Of a stretch of 64,000 nt of DNA, positions 52,648 to 61,968 are shown in pieces. How positions within the stretch are numbered: position 1 is the first letter of the stretch; the number at the start of each line of letters is the position of its first letter. The translations under genes and the position numbers were made by a program. Under the pieces are notes generated by a model. It did no database searches. It saw only the letters and a program-made list of their open reading frames with translations, and was not told the origin of the DNA. This DNA comes from T1Sed10-7 sp040904745 (GTDB lineage: Bacteria; Actinomycetota; Nitriliruptoria; Nitriliruptorales; Nitriliruptoraceae): positions 10,216 to 74,215 of the forward strand of contig JBBDSW010000190.1 of NCBI GenBank assembly GCA_040904745.1, written 5' to 3'.

Positions 52648-53349
52648 ATGGCGAAGCTCTTGGCCGTCGACGACGAGCCGCAGATCCTCACGGCACTGAC
52701 CAGGGGGTTCCGTCGCGTCGGTCACGAGGTCGTCGTCGCCCGCAGTGCCGAGGACGGTCTGGCAGCCGTCGCCAGCTCCCTGCCGGATCTCGTCCTGCTC
52801 GACCTGCGCCTCCCCGATCTGGACGGCATCGAGGTGGTCCGGCGTCTGCGATCGTGGACGTCGGTTCCGATCGTGCTGCTCTCCGGCGCTGGGACCGAGG
52901 GGTCGCGGGTCGCCGCGCTCGATGCCGGTGCAGACGACTTCGTCGACAAGCCGTTCTCCATGGGGGAACTGCGGGCCCGGGTCGAGGCCTCGCTGCGTCG
53001 GGCGAGCACGACCCGTGCGCAACCGCTCGAGGCGGCGGAGATCCGCGTCGGCGACGTGACCATCGACCTGTCGTCACGGACGGTCACGGTCGACGGGGAG
53101 CCGGTCCGGCTCACCCCGACCCAGTGGCGCCTCCTCGAGGTGTTGGTCGCGCATCCGGGTCGGATCCTCACGTACGGGCAGGTGATCGAGGCGGTCTGGT
53201 CGGCTCAGCACGGGGACGAGGCGCGCGACTCGCTCAGGGTCCATCTGCGTTCGCTCAGGCAGAAGCTGCGCGACGACGCGTCGGCGCCCCGCTACATCGA
53301 GACGGAACCGGGGGTCGGTTACCGCTGGCTCGGCGACCCCGCGGCGTGA
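52648..53349 (+). CDS. OmpR/KdpE-type response regulator
   Basis: 233 residues. Receiver domain 1-115: acidic pair DD at 8-9, phospho-acceptor Asp52 in LLDLRLPDLDG, switch Ser in LLSGAG and Lys in FVDKPFS. DNA-binding winged helix 130-230: VRLTPTQWRLLEVLVAHPGR, LTYGQVIEAVW, SLRVHLRSLRQKLRDD, IETEPGVGYRW. The closest resemblance is to KdpE among OmpR regulators, but no kdp genes are near. The stop overlaps the kinase GTG (GTGA), so the pair is co-translated. Confidence 0.95.
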   Translation: MAKLLAVDDEPQILTALTRGFRRVGHEVVVARSAEDGLAAVASSLPDLVLLDLRLPDLDGIEVVRRLRSWTSVPIVLLSGAGTEGSRVAALDAGADDFVDKPFSMGELRARVEASLRRASTTRAQPLEAAEIRVGDVTIDLSSRTVTVDGEPVRLTPTQWRLLEVLVAHPGRILTYGQVIEAVWSAQHGDEARDSLRVHLRSLRQKLRDDASAPRYIETEPGVGYRWLGDPAA

Positions 53350-55364
53350 GCCACCCGCCTCCGCACGACCCCGGCCGTGTCGACCGTCGCGTCGAGGCGC
53401 TGCGTCGCCTGGGTATGGGCGTGCCCGGCCGGCTCGGTGAACTCGACGGGTTCCTCGACCTGGTCGCCACCACCATCGGGGCGCAGGCGCTGCGCTTCGC
53501 CGTGGCGGACCGCGACGTCGAGCGGGCACAGGCACCGGACGCGGGCGGATCGGCGGTCGGTCTCGACGCCCGTTGGGTGCTCGCCCAGCATGCCGCTCTC
53601 GCACCGGACGGTCGGGCGAGTCGGACGGTCCGTCCCGGTGACGAGCGCGCCGGCCTCCCGTCGTTCGGGGCGGGTGAGCGAGGTGTCACCCTGGCCGCGG
53701 TAGCGGTCGCAAGCCCTGATGCCGACGAGCGGATCGGCGCCATCGTCGCTCACTGGCTGGCCGAGGTGGAGGTCGTCGAGGAGGCATGGGCGACGCTGGA
53801 GCGGGCGTCCCGACACGTCACGATGATCCTCGACCTGCGTGCCGAGTCCGCGGAGTACCGCCGGTTCGTCGACCTCAGCCTGGAACCGGTGCTGATCCTC
53901 GACGACGGCGGCGTCATCGAACGGGCGAACCCCGCGTTCGCACGCTTGTTGCAGGTCGAGGACCCCGCTGCCCTGTCGGGCCGTTCGGTCGTCGAGTTGG
54001 TCGTCCCCGCGGACCGGGCCCGGGTCACCAGTCAGATCACCCGCCTGCTGTTCTCCTCGCGGGACCGGCTGTCGCTGGAGGTGACGCTCACCGGCGACGA
54101 CGGCCGGCAGGTCCCGGTGTCGATCGCGGCCGCGCACCTGGAGGGGGTCCGCCGGCAGCTCCAGATGACCGTCCACGATCTGACGGAGCGGGTCAGCGGT
54201 GAGGAGTTGAGGAGCCGGCTGTCGGAGCAGTTGGCCCGTGCCGAGCGTCTGGACCTCGCCGGGCAGCTCGCCGGTGGGCTCGCCCATGATCTGAACAACC
54301 TGTTCGCCGTGATGGTGTCGAACCTCGAGCTCGTCGACGAGGCGTTGGCCGAGCACGGCTCCGCGGAAGCAGCCGAGGTCCAGGTGGAGGTGCGCTCCGA
54401 CCTGGCGGAGGCGCGGGCGGCGGTCGACCGGGCGGTGCGGCTCTCCGGTCGGCTGCTGGATCTCGGACGGCAGGCGGGGTCCAGTGCCGGTACGACCGAG
54501 ATCGTCGAGGTGGTGCACGCCGTCCGTCGGCTGGTGACCAGCACCCTGCCGGAGCGGGTCGAGCTGCGACTCGAGGTGGAGGACCGGTTGCCCCCGGTCG
54601 CCGGGGATGTCACGCAGATCGAGCGGGCGCTGCTCAACCTCGTGCTCAACGCTCGTGACGCGGTGGGCCGGGCGGGCACCATCACCGTGTGTGCGTCCCG
54701 GCTCGAGAGCGCGGCTTCCGGTCCCGTGCCTGCGGGAGGGTTCGTGAGGCTCCAGGTCGTCGACGACGGCGCGGGCATGGATGGGGCCACCCGCGCGAGG
54801 GTCTTCGAGCCGTTGTTCACCACCAAGGGTGAGCAGGGGTCCGGGCTCGGCCTCCCGGCGGTCGTGGCGCTCGTCGACGAGCTCGACGGCGAGATGGCGC
54901 TCATCTCCGCTCCGGGACAGGGGACCGAGGTGACCCTCGACCTGCCGGCCGCGGACTCGCCGACGCCCGTGGTCCCGCTCGGTGGCGACGTGCCGGTCGC
55001 TGGTGCCCGCATCCTGCTGGTCGACGCCGGCGAGCGGGCCCGCTTCGTGATCGAGCGGATGCTGGCCGTCGATGGCTACCGGGTCACCACGACCACCTCG
55101 GTCGAGGAGGCACTGCCGGCGATCGACGAGGTGTCGCCCGCGCTGGTGATCGTGGACCTCGCGCTGCCGGGCGGTGGCGCCGACCTCCTCGACCGGTTGC
55201 GCACCGAGCGTGCGGATCTCCCGACGCTCGCGATCGCCGCGATCGACACGCCGAGCCTGCTCGACGTCTCCCCGGCGCTGGTCAAGCCGTTCAGCCACAC
55301 CCGGCTGCTCCGTGAGGTGCGACAGCTGTTGGGTGGCCGGGGTGGACCGCTCCGGTCGACCTGA
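53346..55364 (+). CDS. Hybrid sensor histidine kinase with PAS and C-terminal receiver-like domain
   Basis: 672 residues, no TM segments, so a cytoplasmic sensor. Residues 1-165 form a poorly conserved alpha/beta domain, perhaps GAF-like. A PAS domain follows near 170-290 (PVLILDDGGVIERANPAFAR). Then comes the kinase core: His314 in GGLAHDLNN, N-box LLNLVLNARDAV, G1 VVDDGAGMDG, F-box FEPLFTTKG and G2 GSGLGLPAVVAL. The C-terminal receiver-like domain has Asp604 (LVIVDLALPG) and VKPFS, but the acidic pair is only VDAG and the switch Ser/Thr is not evident, so it may not be phosphorylated normally. Partner of the upstream regulator. Confidence 0.9.
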   Translation: MSHPPPHDPGRVDRRVEALRRLGMGVPGRLGELDGFLDLVATTIGAQALRFAVADRDVERAQAPDAGGSAVGLDARWVLAQHAALAPDGRASRTVRPGDERAGLPSFGAGERGVTLAAVAVASPDADERIGAIVAHWLAEVEVVEEAWATLERASRHVTMILDLRAESAEYRRFVDLSLEPVLILDDGGVIERANPAFARLLQVEDPAALSGRSVVELVVPADRARVTSQITRLLFSSRDRLSLEVTLTGDDGRQVPVSIAAAHLEGVRRQLQMTVHDLTERVSGEELRSRLSEQLARAERLDLAGQLAGGLAHDLNNLFAVMVSNLELVDEALAEHGSAEAAEVQVEVRSDLAEARAAVDRAVRLSGRLLDLGRQAGSSAGTTEIVEVVHAVRRLVTSTLPERVELRLEVEDRLPPVAGDVTQIERALLNLVLNARDAVGRAGTITVCASRLESAASGPVPAGGFVRLQVVDDGAGMDGATRARVFEPLFTTKGEQGSGLGLPAVVALVDELDGEMALISAPGQGTEVTLDLPAADSPTPVVPLGGDVPVAGARILLVDAGERARFVIERMLAVDGYRVTTTTSVEEALPAIDEVSPALVIVDLALPGGGADLLDRLRTERADLPTLAIAAIDTPSLLDVSPALVKPFSHTRLLREVRQLLGGRGGPLRST

Positions 55365-55678
55365 GTGCCCCGCTCGCTCCGGTGGTGGCGACGGGGGTGG
55401 GGCCGGCCAACCGGCTCGGGCTCGAAACGGTGCGCTCGGACGACGCCGTGGGGTGTGCCGGCGGGTCGGAGGGGAAGCGTGGGCGGGTCCGCCGAGGACC
55501 AGGCCGGGGCCGCACGCTGATACCGACCGTTCGACCCTGCCATCGGGGCACGGTGGACCCTCGGCGGCGGGGGCCGGTGGCTGCTTGACTCGGATGTGAC
55601 CGTGCGTGACGGCCCGCGTCCGGGGCGATCTCCGGGGTGTGGGCGGTGAGCGCCGGACCGTCGACGTCGAGGTGTCCC
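55365..55678. other. 314-bp non-coding stretch before pta
   Basis: No gene supported on either strand. A TTGACT hexamer at 55585 could be a -35 for pta, but no TANNNT lies at the right distance. Otherwise GC-rich sequence without clear hairpins. Confidence 0.5.
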
Positions 55679-57760
55679 GTGGCAAACCGTCTCTACCTGG
55701 CCTCCCTGGAGCCCCGCGCTGGACGTTCGCTCGTCACCCTCGGACTGATGGAGCTGTTGACCCGCCGGCTCGGCGAGGTCGGCTACGTCCGCCCGGTGGT
55801 CCCCTCGAGCCGCATCCCGGATCAGCGGATCGAGTTGATCCGTCGTCGCTACGACATCGATCTCGATCCGGCCGAGATGGCGATCTACGGCTCCGATCAG
55901 GTCGCCGAACTGCTCGGCGAGGGTCGTGGCGACGAGGTGTTCAAGGGCATCCTCGACGCCGCGCAACGGATCGAGGAGCGCTACCCGTTCGTGCTCTACG
56001 ACGGCTCCGACTACACCGGTGCCGCGGCGGCGCTCGAGTTCGACGTCAACGCCCGGATCGCGACCAACCTCGGCGCGCCGGTGGTCGTACTCGTCAACGG
56101 TGCCCAGCGCACCCCCGACGAGGTGCTCGATGCGCTGCACATCGCCCGCGAATCCCTGCTGGGCGAGGGCTGCACCATCGCCGCCATCGTGATCAACCGG
56201 GTGAACCCGGCCGTGATCGACGAGGTGCGGGAGGCCATCGAGGCCCACGGTGGGGAGGAACCGGTGTGGGCGCTGCCCGAGGTGCCGATGCTGGCCATGC
56301 CGACGGTCCGCGAGATCGTCGACGAGCTCGGCGCCGATCAGTTGGGGGGCAGCACGGCCGACCTCGACCGCGAGGTCAGCACCATCAAGATCGCGGCGAT
56401 GAGCCTCCCGAACCTCCTGGACCACACCGAGGAGGGGGCGCTCATGATCGCCCCGGGTGACCGCTCGGCCGTGATCACCGGCATGCTGTTGGCCCGGCAG
56501 GCGTCGACCTTCCCGAACATCGCCGGGCTGGTGCTGACCGGCGGTTTCCCTCTCCACCCCAACATCGAACGCTTGCTCGACGGGCTCGGCGAACTGCCGC
56601 TGCCGCTGCTGTCGGTCGACACCGACACCTACACGACCGCCCGTCGTGTCTCCGCGGTCCCGGCCGTGCTCCGGCCCGCGAACCTCCGCAAGATCGAGAC
56701 GGCACTCGGGGTGTTCGAGGAACACATCGACACCGGTGTGCTCGAGGAACGCATCGAGGTGGCCCACACCGAGCGGGTGACCCCGCTGATGTTCGAGTAC
56801 CAGCTCATCCAACGTGCCCGGGCCGACCGCAGGACGATCGTGCTGCCCGAGGGCGAGGACGAGCGGGTGCTGCGTGCCACCGAGGTGCTGCGTCGCCGCA
56901 ACGTGGTCGACCTGATCGTGCTCGGCGACGAGGACGAGGTCCGCGGCCGGGCGGACGCGGCGGGCGTCGATCTCGAGGGCCTCAGGGTGATCGACCCCGG
57001 GGAGTCCGATCTCACCGAGGACTTCGCCGCCGAGTACACCCAGATCCGCGCCCACAAGGGCGTGACGATGGAGTTCGCGCGCGAGTCCATGCTCGACGTG
57101 AGCTACTTCGGGACCATGATGGTGCACCGCGGCCTCGCTGACGGGATGGTCTCCGGAGCGGCGCACACCACGCAGCACACGATCCGTCCCGCCTTCGAGA
57201 TCATCCGGACCGCTCCCGGCGTCTCGATCGTCTCGTCGGTGTTCTTCATGTGCCTGCCGGACCGGGTGCTGGTCTACGGGGACTGCGCGGTCAACCCGGA
57301 GCCGGACGCCGAGGGTCTGGCAGACATCGCGATCAGTTCCGCGGCCACCGCGGCGGCGTTCGGCATCGAGCCGAAGGTCGCGATGCTCTCGTACTCGACG
57401 GGGGAGTCGGGCACGGGTCGTGCGGTCGAGCGGGTCCGCGAAGCCACGGCGCTCGTCCGCGAGCGCCGCCCGGATCTCGAGGTGGAGGGGCCGATCCAGT
57501 ACGACGCGGCGGTCGATGCCGGTGTCGGTGCGGCCAAGCTCCCGGGCTCGAGCGTCGCGGGGCACGCGACGGTCTTCATCTTCCCCGATCTCAACACCGG
57601 AAACAACACCTACAAGGCCGTCCAGCGCTCCTCCGGGGCCGTGGCGATCGGCCCGGTGCTCCAGGGGCTGAACAAGCCCGTCAACGACCTGTCCCGTGGC
57701 TGTCTCGTCGACGACATCGTCAACACGGTCACCATCACCGCGGTGCAGGCGCAGGTCTGA
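55679..57760 (+). CDS. pta: Phosphate acetyltransferase (long form)
   Basis: Converts acetyl-CoA and phosphate to acetyl phosphate. 693 residues, the three-domain form: an N-terminal BioD-like P-loop-related domain (1-220, LYLASLEPRAGRSLVTLGLM), a DRTGG regulatory domain (about 225-335) and the catalytic PTA domain (about 370-690) with LPEGEDERVLRATEVLRRR, GMVSGAAHTTQHTIRPAFEI and KLPGSSVAGHATVFIFPDLN. The GTG at 55679 with GAGGT upstream gives the conserved N-terminus. ackA follows after 39 bp. Confidence 0.96.
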   Translation: MANRLYLASLEPRAGRSLVTLGLMELLTRRLGEVGYVRPVVPSSRIPDQRIELIRRRYDIDLDPAEMAIYGSDQVAELLGEGRGDEVFKGILDAAQRIEERYPFVLYDGSDYTGAAAALEFDVNARIATNLGAPVVVLVNGAQRTPDEVLDALHIARESLLGEGCTIAAIVINRVNPAVIDEVREAIEAHGGEEPVWALPEVPMLAMPTVREIVDELGADQLGGSTADLDREVSTIKIAAMSLPNLLDHTEEGALMIAPGDRSAVITGMLLARQASTFPNIAGLVLTGGFPLHPNIERLLDGLGELPLPLLSVDTDTYTTARRVSAVPAVLRPANLRKIETALGVFEEHIDTGVLEERIEVAHTERVTPLMFEYQLIQRARADRRTIVLPEGEDERVLRATEVLRRRNVVDLIVLGDEDEVRGRADAAGVDLEGLRVIDPGESDLTEDFAAEYTQIRAHKGVTMEFARESMLDVSYFGTMMVHRGLADGMVSGAAHTTQHTIRPAFEIIRTAPGVSIVSSVFFMCLPDRVLVYGDCAVNPEPDAEGLADIAISSAATAAAFGIEPKVAMLSYSTGESGTGRAVERVREATALVRERRPDLEVEGPIQYDAAVDAGVGAAKLPGSSVAGHATVFIFPDLNTGNNTYKAVQRSSGAVAIGPVLQGLNKPVNDLSRGCLVDDIVNTVTITAVQAQV

Positions 57761-57799
57761 CCCGACCGCCGCGACCCCCTCGCGTCAAGGAGCTCCTCC

Positions 57800-59032
57800 G
57801 TGCAGGTACTGGTCCTCAACTCCGGCAGCTCATCCATCAAATACCGGCTGTTCGACGACACCGCTGATGGTCTCGAGCTCCGCGCACGGGGGCTCGTCGA
57901 GCGCATCGGTGAACCGATGGGTCGTGCGGTGCAGGCCGTCTCCGGGGTGCCTCCCACCGCGGGGGAGCACGAGGAGATCGTCGAACGACCCTTCGCCGAT
58001 CACGCCGCAGGGTTCACCTGGATCGTCGAGAGCCTCGAGCGCACCGGTGCCGCCGACGACCTCGTCGCGATCGGGCACCGGGTGGTGCACGGTGGTGCCG
58101 AGTTCACCGCGCCCACCGTCATCGACGAAGCGGTGGTCGATCGCATCGAGGCGCAGATCCCGCTCGCGCCCCTGCACAACCCGGCGAACCTGACCGGTAT
58201 CGCGGTCGCCCGAGAGCTCCGGGGAGATCTCCCCAACGTCGCCGTCTTCGACACCGCCTTCCACGCGAGCCTGCCGGCGGCCGCGTACCGCTACGCGGTG
58301 CCCGCGTGGCTCCTCGAGGAGTACGGCGTCCGCCGCTACGGCTTCCACGGCACCTCGCACGCCTACGTCGCCCGCCGCGCGGCCAGACACCTCGACCGCG
58401 CCGAGTCCGAGCTCAAGATGGTCACCCTCCACCTCGGCAACGGGGCCTCGGCCACGGCGGTGGACGGCGGGCGGAGCGTGGAGACCTCGATGGGCCTCTC
58501 CCCCCTCGAGGGGTTGATCATGGGCACCCGCTCCGGAGACATCGACCCAGCGGTCATCTTCCACCTCATCCGCCGAGGCGGCATGGAGCCGAGTGAGGTG
58601 GAGCGGATCCTCAACCGCGAGTCGGGGCTGCTCGGGCTGTGCGGGGACAACGACGTGCGCATCGTGGAGGAGCGGGCCGCGGCGGGTGACGTGCAGGCGG
58701 CCCTGGCCGTGGATGCCTACGTCCATCGGATCCGCAAGTACCTCGGCGCCTACGCGGCGATCCTGGGTCGACTGGATGCGGTCGTCTTCACCGCCGGGGT
58801 CGGGGAGAACGCCGACACCATCCGTGCGCAGGTGTGTGCGGACCTCGACGTGTTGGGCATCCGTCTCGACGAGGGACGTAACGCCGGTCTCCGCGCCGGG
58901 CAGGTGCCCGGCGGGGTCGCGGAGATCCATGCGGCCGACAGCCGGGTCGCCGTCCTCGTGGTTGCGACCGACGAGGAGCGCGAGATCGCCGAGCAGACCC
59001 TCGTCGCGGTCGATGGTCGCGAGCGCGGCTGA
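57800..59032 (+). CDS. ackA: Acetate kinase
   Basis: Transfers the phosphate of acetyl phosphate to ADP, completing the Pta-AckA route. 410 residues in the ASKHA fold: VLVLNSGSSSIKYRLFD at the N-terminus, GHRVVHGGAEFT, FDTAFHASLP, YGFHGTSHAYVARRA, HLGNGASATAVDGGRSVETS, GTRSGDIDPAVIFHL and FTAGVGENADTIRAQ. The GTG follows AAGGAG. Likely an operon with pta. Confidence 0.97.
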   Translation: MQVLVLNSGSSSIKYRLFDDTADGLELRARGLVERIGEPMGRAVQAVSGVPPTAGEHEEIVERPFADHAAGFTWIVESLERTGAADDLVAIGHRVVHGGAEFTAPTVIDEAVVDRIEAQIPLAPLHNPANLTGIAVARELRGDLPNVAVFDTAFHASLPAAAYRYAVPAWLLEEYGVRRYGFHGTSHAYVARRAARHLDRAESELKMVTLHLGNGASATAVDGGRSVETSMGLSPLEGLIMGTRSGDIDPAVIFHLIRRGGMEPSEVERILNRESGLLGLCGDNDVRIVEERAAAGDVQAALAVDAYVHRIRKYLGAYAAILGRLDAVVFTAGVGENADTIRAQVCADLDVLGIRLDEGRNAGLRAGQVPGGVAEIHAADSRVAVLVVATDEEREIAEQTLVAVDGRERG

Positions 59033-59063
59033 GGAATCACGATCCCGGCGTGGAGGGCGATCC

Positions 59064-59486
59064 CTACCCGCCCTCGGCGTCGTGGCCCAGATCGCGCAGG
59101 GCGCCTCTGATCCGCTCGGCGGCGTCGTCGAGTTCACCCGGGTCCGGGTCGTCATCCGCCCGGGAGAAGTCGAGGTCCGCGAGGCTTTGCAGCGGGGTGA
59201 CGTGGACGTGGCAGTGGGGCACCTCGAAGCCCGCGATCGCCGTGCCGACCCGCGGTGGGTCGAACGCGGCCTGGATCGCCTGGCCGATGATCCGGGTCAC
59301 CTCGCTGACGCGTTGCCAGGTCCGCGGATCCAGATCGAGCCAGTGGTCGACCTCGGCCCGTGGGACCACGAGGGTGTGGCCGGGGGCCAGCGGGCCGATC
59401 GAGAGGAAGGCGACGACCTCGTCGTCGCGCCAGACGAACCGTCCCGGCAGTTCGCCTTCGATGATGCGGGTGAACACGGTGGCCAT
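59064..59486 (-). CDS. HIT family nucleotide-binding protein
   Basis: 140 residues from the ATG at 59486. The histidine triad HCHVHVTPL (H91, H93, H95) is the nucleophile/nucleotide site of Hint-like hydrolases or transferases. TVFTRIIEGELPGRFVWRDD at the start and PLAPGHTLVVPRAEVDHWLD are typical of the Hint branch. The frame stays open upstream into the tRNA-Gly gene, which argues against any longer start. It converges with ackA. Confidence 0.93.
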   Translation of the reverse strand: MATVFTRIIEGELPGRFVWRDDEVVAFLSIGPLAPGHTLVVPRAEVDHWLDLDPRTWQRVSEVTRIIGQAIQAAFDPPRVGTAIAGFEVPHCHVHVTPLQSLADLDFSRADDDPDPGELDDAAERIRGALRDLGHDAEGG

Positions 59487-59525
59487 CGTCCACGCTCCGC
59501 GTCGGGGATCGACCGTCGTCGCTCG

Positions 59526-59596
59526 AGCGGGTGACCGGGATCGAACCGGCACCTCCTGCTTGGAAGGCAGGGGCTCTACCATTGAGCTACACCCGC
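59526..59596 (-). tRNA. tRNA-Gly (anticodon TCC)
   Basis: Reverse strand. Acceptor stem GCGGGTG (59590-59596) pairs with CACCCGC (59527-59533); discriminator T. D-loop with AATGGTAG, anticodon stem CCTGC/GCAGG with loop CTTCCAA giving TCC, T-arm CCGGTTCGATCCCGG. CCA is not encoded. Confidence 0.95.
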
Positions 59597-59761
59597 GGGG
59601 CCTGGAAGCGTAGCGTCCGACGATGCAGCGCTCCGCTGCCCCACCATCGGCTGTGGTCTGGCCGCGTGAGGGCCCGGGTCACGGCCGATAGCGTGGCGGG
59701 TCCTCCCCGCGCAGCCCCGACCGGGCAGCCCCGACGGGGACCCAAGGACCAGGAGCCAGGG

Positions 59762-60085
59762 ATGTCTCAGATGAAGGAGCGGTTGCGGGTCGTGCCGGAG
59801 TTCCGCTCGGAAGAGCACGACCGCTACCGCGACCTGCTCTTCGGTCGGCTCGAACGCCGCTTGAAGCGCTGGAAGCCGGAGCAGGTCGAGCTCGAGCTCT
59901 CGGTGAAGGACCGTGAATCCCGCTCCCAGAAGGTCACGCTCGAGTGTTGGATCGCCGGCGTGCCCAAGATCGTCGGCACCTCGACCCACACCGAGCTCGA
60001 CAAGGCCGTCGTCGAGGCCCGCGACGACGTGTGGCGTCAGGTCGACCGCTTCGTCACCCGCAAGGAGGCCGAGCGGGGGAAGTGA
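59762..60085 (+). CDS. HPF/RaiA-like ribosome-associated protein (short form)
   Basis: 107 residues. Residues about 35-95 (VELELSVKDRES then KVTLECWIAGVP and ELDKAVVEARDDVWRQVDRF) follow the beta-beta-alpha pattern of the S30AE/RaiA hibernation factors, with a basic segment LFGRLERRLKRWKPEQ before it. The C-terminal dimerisation domain of long HPF is absent. The ATG is preceded by an AGGAG somewhat far upstream. It lies between two tRNA genes on the other strand. Family assignment is moderate. Confidence 0.62.
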   Translation: MSQMKERLRVVPEFRSEEHDRYRDLLFGRLERRLKRWKPEQVELELSVKDRESRSQKVTLECWIAGVPKIVGTSTHTELDKAVVEARDDVWRQVDRFVTRKEAERGK

Positions 60086-60122
60086 CCGCTGCGGTCGCGG
60101 CGGTCCGCGGTGTCGGTCCCGG

Positions 60123-60197
60123 TCGGGGTGGCCGGATTCGAACCGGCGGCCCCCTGCTCCCAAAGCAGGTGCGCTAACCAAGCTGCGCCACACCCCG
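60123..60197 (-). tRNA. tRNA-Pro (anticodon TGG)
   Basis: Reverse strand. Acceptor CGGGGTG (60191-60197) pairs with CACCCCG (60124-60130); discriminator A at 60123. Anticodon stem CCTGC/GCAGG with loop TTTGGGA giving TGG; T-arm GCCGGTTCGAATCCGGC. CCA is not encoded. Confidence 0.95.
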
Positions 60198-60401
60198 GAG
60201 CCGCGCAGGCTACCGGGACCACCACCTCCCCCGGTGCGCCGGCGAACGCGCGGGCCGAGCGCGCGGTCTCCGCTCAGATGGACAGCACGCGGGTGAGGTG
60301 GAACCATCCGCGGCCGATGCAGCGCACGCGGCGCACGTCACCCTGTCGGCCCGTCCGCCCGGACGCGTTGCCCCCATCCGATCCGTCGAGGAACCACCAC
60401 C

Positions 60402-61838
60402 GTGAAGACGTCCACAGAGACGATCGACCCCGTCCAGGTCAAGCTGACCGTCGAGGTCGAGCCCAAGCGTGTCAAGCAGGCGTTCGACCGCGCCGCGCGT
60501 GAGCTCGCCAAGCAGGTCGACCTGCCCGGGTTCCGGCCCGGCAAGGCGCCTCGCCGCCTGATCGAGCAGCGCTTCGGTCAGGGTGTCATCGCCCAGACCG
60601 CGATGGAGGAGGCGCTGAACGACTACTACGCGGAGGCGATCCGGGCCGAGGAGCTCGATCCGATCGCGCAGCCCGAGGTGGACGTCGACACCTTCGATGA
60701 ACAGGACGGCTGCACCTTCACCGCGACCGTGCAGATCCGTCCGAGCGTCGAGCCGCCGGACCACACCGGGATCGGGGTGACCTTCCCCGAGTGGGACGTC
60801 ACCGACGAGGAGGTCGACGAGCAGCTCTCCAGCATGCGTGAGCGCTTCGCCGAGGTCGACGAGGTCGAGCGGCCGGCGGGCGAGGGCGACCTCGTCACCA
60901 TCGACCTCGAGGTCGAGGTGGACGGCGAGAAGCTCGCGGACGCCACCGTCGAGGACGCCCTCTACGAGGTCGGCTCCGAAGGGGTGACCCCCAAGCTCGA
61001 CGAGGAGGTGCTCGGCAAGGAGGCCGGGGACACCTTCAGCTACGTCGATGCGCTCCCGGAGGACTACCCGGACCATGGCGGCAGCGAGGCCACCTTCCAC
61101 GTCACCGTCAAGGACGTCCGTGAGAAGACCCTGCCGGACCTCGACGACGACTTCGCCACCTCGGCCTCGGAGTTCGAGACCATCGCGGAGCTCAGAGCCG
61201 ATGTGCGGCGCTCCCTGCAGCGGCGCAAGGTCGAGCAGGCACAGCACGAGCTCCGCGGCACGGTCCTCGAGGCCTACCTCGCACGGGTCGACGTCCCGCT
61301 GCCGCCGGCCATGGTCGAGGCGGATGCGGAGAACCGCATCCACGACGTCGAACACCAGGCCGAGCGTTTCGGCATGACGGCGGACGAGCTCCTCGGCATG
61401 CAGGGACTGGACCGCGAGGGGTTCGAGCAGCGTTCCCGCGAGCAGGCGGAGAGCGCGGTCAAGGCCCAGCTCGTCCTCGATGCGCTCGCCACGAAGATCG
61501 AGCCCGACCTGGGTCCCTCGGACATCGATCAGGAGATCATCCGCCACGCGCAGGCCAACGACGTCGATCCGGAGGAGATCGCGCAGGTCATCCAGCAGCA
61601 GGGATCGCTGCCGGCACTGATCGGCGACATCGTGCGGCGCAAGACGATCGACGTGATCGTGGCGGCCGCCGACATCGCAGGCGGGCCGTCGGAGGAGGAG
61701 CTGATCGAGCTCGGGCTGGCCGACGACCCCGACGCCGAGGACGAAGCGGCGGACGAGCAGGCCCCCGGTCTGATCGTCCCGGGCCAGGACGACGCGGATG
61801 GCGGATCCGATGAGCTGATCGTCCCCGGTCGCGACTGA
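60402..61838 (+). CDS. tig: Trigger factor
   Basis: Ribosome-bound chaperone and prolyl isomerase meeting nascent chains. 478 residues: ribosome-binding domain with signature GFRPGKAP at 43-50, FKBP-type domain about 160-245 (EGDLVTIDLEVEVDGEKLAD) and a helical C-domain to about 425. An acidic tail with two LIVPG(Q/R)D elements ends the protein. The GTG follows GAGGAA. It lies upstream of clpP and clpX as in many bacteria, though here a reverse lipoprotein gene intervenes. Confidence 0.96.
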   Translation: MKTSTETIDPVQVKLTVEVEPKRVKQAFDRAARELAKQVDLPGFRPGKAPRRLIEQRFGQGVIAQTAMEEALNDYYAEAIRAEELDPIAQPEVDVDTFDEQDGCTFTATVQIRPSVEPPDHTGIGVTFPEWDVTDEEVDEQLSSMRERFAEVDEVERPAGEGDLVTIDLEVEVDGEKLADATVEDALYEVGSEGVTPKLDEEVLGKEAGDTFSYVDALPEDYPDHGGSEATFHVTVKDVREKTLPDLDDDFATSASEFETIAELRADVRRSLQRRKVEQAQHELRGTVLEAYLARVDVPLPPAMVEADAENRIHDVEHQAERFGMTADELLGMQGLDREGFEQRSREQAESAVKAQLVLDALATKIEPDLGPSDIDQEIIRHAQANDVDPEEIAQVIQQQGSLPALIGDIVRRKTIDVIVAAADIAGGPSEEELIELGLADDPDAEDEAADEQAPGLIVPGQDDADGGSDELIVPGRD

Positions 61839-61871
61839 GCAGCTCCCGGACGTCTCCGAGTCCATCCGACA

Positions 61872-61909
61872 CGACGAGGCCCCGGACCAGCTGGTCCGGG
61901 GCCTCGTCG
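61872..61909. terminator. Perfect 38-bp palindrome, probable bidirectional terminator
   Basis: Every base of 61872-61890 pairs with 61891-61909 without a spacer; an RNA hairpin would have a GC-rich stem of about 17 bp. It lies 33 bp after the trigger factor stop and about 60 bp after the end of the convergent lipoprotein gene. There is no T tract, as common for high-GC terminators. Confidence 0.75.
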
Positions 61910-61968
61910 CGCGCGTCGGGCCGATCGCCGACCGCGGGGGATCGGTCAGCGTGGCCCTGGTGCGACGG

